This document shows, piece by piece, positions 62,005 through 64,000 of a stretch of DNA of 64,000 bases; the stretch's first letter is position 1; the number at the start of each line of letters is the position of its first letter. This DNA comes from Styela clava. Taxonomy: Eukaryota > Chordata > Ascidiacea > Stolidobranchia > Styelidae. The notes below the pieces were generated by a model. That model was not told the DNA's origin. It did not search any database and worked only from the letters and a program-made list of their open reading frames with translations. The stretch covers positions 22,683,395 through 22,747,394 of the forward strand of contig NC_135250.1 of NCBI RefSeq assembly GCF_964204865.1, given 5' to 3'. Made by a program: the position numbers and the translations under genes.

Positions 62005-64000
62005 GTGAGAAGCTTGTTTACTTGCATAAAAAATATTGCAGTTATTGATTTGTAACGTAAGTAGGATTATATTATCTTTAGTTTAATATTTAATTGTCAA
62101 CAGCGGTGAAATAGCAATGCAAAGTAGACTAAGAATGTTGTGTTAGTATGTGGTGCGACGCGAGTACTTTTGTGGCCTATTTTACGAATATTTGAGATGT
62201 CTTTTAGATAAAGTAGGTTAGTTTAGTTAGGCTGTTACAGTTTGACAATCTTCGTTGTTTATTTATTTATTGAATCATTGATTATGAAGTGTCGGAAATT
62301 CATCGGTTGTTTAGAATCTAATAGCTTGACAAAATGATCAACTAGTATTTCTATCCTCGACTTTGTTTGTGAATATACATACGGGTTTTTTATGCCTTTC
62401 AAATCATATTACAAATGACGTTTCCGTGTTCCTCAATTTCAATAAACTCAAATTTTATCTTCATTCTCATGCCACCCACTGTTATCAAATTTATACGGGA
62501 ACAGGTCAGCGTCGTGATATGATAGTATGATAAAATTCGTGTATGGTTATAATACATTTGAGCCGTTAGTCATTTAAAAATACTCATTTAATAATATGAG
62601 AAACAAGAAAAGATATTATTTAGTGCTGATTATTATAAATATTACTTCCCTAAACGAATCAGAAACGTCACGTTCTGATTCAAATCTCATTGCGCGTTTT
62701 CGGTTTATATGAGTTTAGTAATTAGAACAATTTGCTTTGTTTGGTGAAATATATATATCTAACACTGTAATGAGTGCTGCAACAATACAAAATCGCTATT
62801 CAGAAATCATGGTTTGCCTTGCGTGAGTATATAATAAATACGTGCATATTATCAATGGCCCGTGGTGACTGTTTGTACATCGAATTTTTTTTTATCATTG
62901 AAGACTCACACAATGTAATATGCTACATTACTAAGCCTCTAACGCGTTCAACATGTCACAACATCCGGTGAAGACATATCTCGAATCATACGATTGAATC
63001 ATATTCCGTGTATATATGCCAGCAAGTATGCATGCATTCGTGCGCGTCACCCAGTATTTGAATATCATGTCGGTATCTCACGATATTATAAATTTGTTTT
63101 GCGATTTTGCATGTTACCAAGATGCATATATCTTACAGATTCATTTCGTTTTAAAGTTTGTCATGAAAAATGACTTTCTCTATATCGAACTTTAAAATTT
63201 TGTCGTTACGAAAATAAGCGTGAAAAGTTATAAGCCTATGTGTTTATCGGCTGCTCATCACAACTAAAAATAAAATTTGTGTAAAAAAATTGAGGTGATA
63301 CTGAACGGGACTGAAAACATTATGAGTACGGCCCTATAAAAAACACTCGTTTATCGAATTTTGGAAATAAAAGTAAAAATACTGAATCAGTAAATGATTT
63401 CTTTACAATATATTCAGATTTGTAAAAATTTCCTGTGCCACTTTTCCTGTGCATGAATGATAATTTGTCTCTAAATCGCTTCATCTAATCAATACTAATG
63501 TTGAATATGGAATTTTTAATTTTATATAACAGGTGTATATAACAGTGTTCATTAATTCTAAACATTGTATAATAATCAAATGATAGGGATAATTCATTTT
63601 TTTACATAAGAGCCGGACTTGTTAGCCAATCAGTCCAGGCAATTGGTCCACTGGGAATTACGTAACGGATTTTTCTGTTTTTACCTCATTGAATATTCAT
63701 CTATTTTAAATTCAAATTTGTGTGCTCGTAATTTTATTCGTTCTTTATAATTCGCATGGCCGTAGGTAAACATCCTATACCGATATTATATAATATTTCT
63801 TCCGTGGTCAGCCTTGGAAAAATATCTAAATGATTTAATTTCAATCTAAAAATTGATTTGAGCTTTAATGTAAATATCCTGTTAGAAGTTTCTCCTGTTG
63901 TCTTAATCCTGCGTTCCTTAGATCAATCGACCTGAAAATTAAATATAGAGAGAAGGATACGGCACAGCTTGTATTTATTAATTCTTCTATATTGCACAGA
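62005..64000 (+). other. Probable first coding intron of the MGN gene
   Basis: AT-rich sequence without a recognised exon, RNA gene or transposon up to the window edge. The next coding exon is probably outside the window. Confidence 0.4.

Noticed and set aside
1..64000. CRISPR arrays, bacterial operons, rRNA genes, integrated viruses
   Set aside because: No direct-repeat/spacer arrays, ribosome-binding-site-led gene runs, rRNA-like blocks or viral polymerase/capsid-like frames were seen.

Overview
The window is AT-rich, intron-containing animal DNA. All recognisable genes are multi-exon with GT-AG introns, and much of the space between and inside them is repeats, mostly hAT-type DNA transposons and tRNA-derived SINEs. 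The protein set (a TSPEAR orthologue, a CD164/endolyn-like sialomucin, a QRICH2-type DUF4795 protein) together with fairly short introns and heavy small-repeat content suggests an invertebrate deuterostome such as an ascidian or a relative. The species cannot be fixed from this sequence alone.

Layout. 1-7.6 kb: the 3' ten exons of a TSPEAR orthologue on the + strand; its 5' part lies left of the window. 8.2-17 kb: intergenic, made largely of hAT elements: one at 8153-11031, and a nested pair (14580-16236 inside 13804-16961). 17.5-27 kb: a CD164/endolyn-like gene on + with five coding exons and a long 3' UTR. 27.3-29.6 kb: an older dispersed repeat split by a hAT element (27501-29528) that still carries the C-terminal part of a decayed transposase. 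31.1-32.1 kb: a compact three-exon armadillo-like helical protein gene on +. 33.3-35.3 kb: a convergent five-exon gene on - encoding an H15-like winged helix with a very basic tail. 36.8-37.3 kb: an ~80-bp minisatellite. 38.7-56.8 kb: a 24-exon gene on - whose phases all join, encoding a 911-residue DUF4795/QRICH2-type coiled-coil protein. 57-60.7 kb: sparse intergenic DNA. 60.7 kb to the right edge: the 5' end of a + strand gene whose first coding exon begins MGN and looks N-myristoylated; the rest lies beyond what I could recognise.

The genes are not an operon and show no shared pathway. TSPEAR-type (secreted, EAR beta-propeller) and CD164-type (lysosomal/plasma-membrane sialomucin) proteins act in or through the secretory route. 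The QRICH2-type protein is linked to sperm flagella in mammals. The basic H15-like protein is probably nuclear. I found no new multi-gene system. The most unusual items are the H15-like basic protein, the layered hAT insertions with intact 8-bp target duplications, and the armadillo-like gene whose possible poly(A) signal overlaps its stop codon. Exon coordinates were assigned by eye from splice signals, phase and family similarity, without transcript data.
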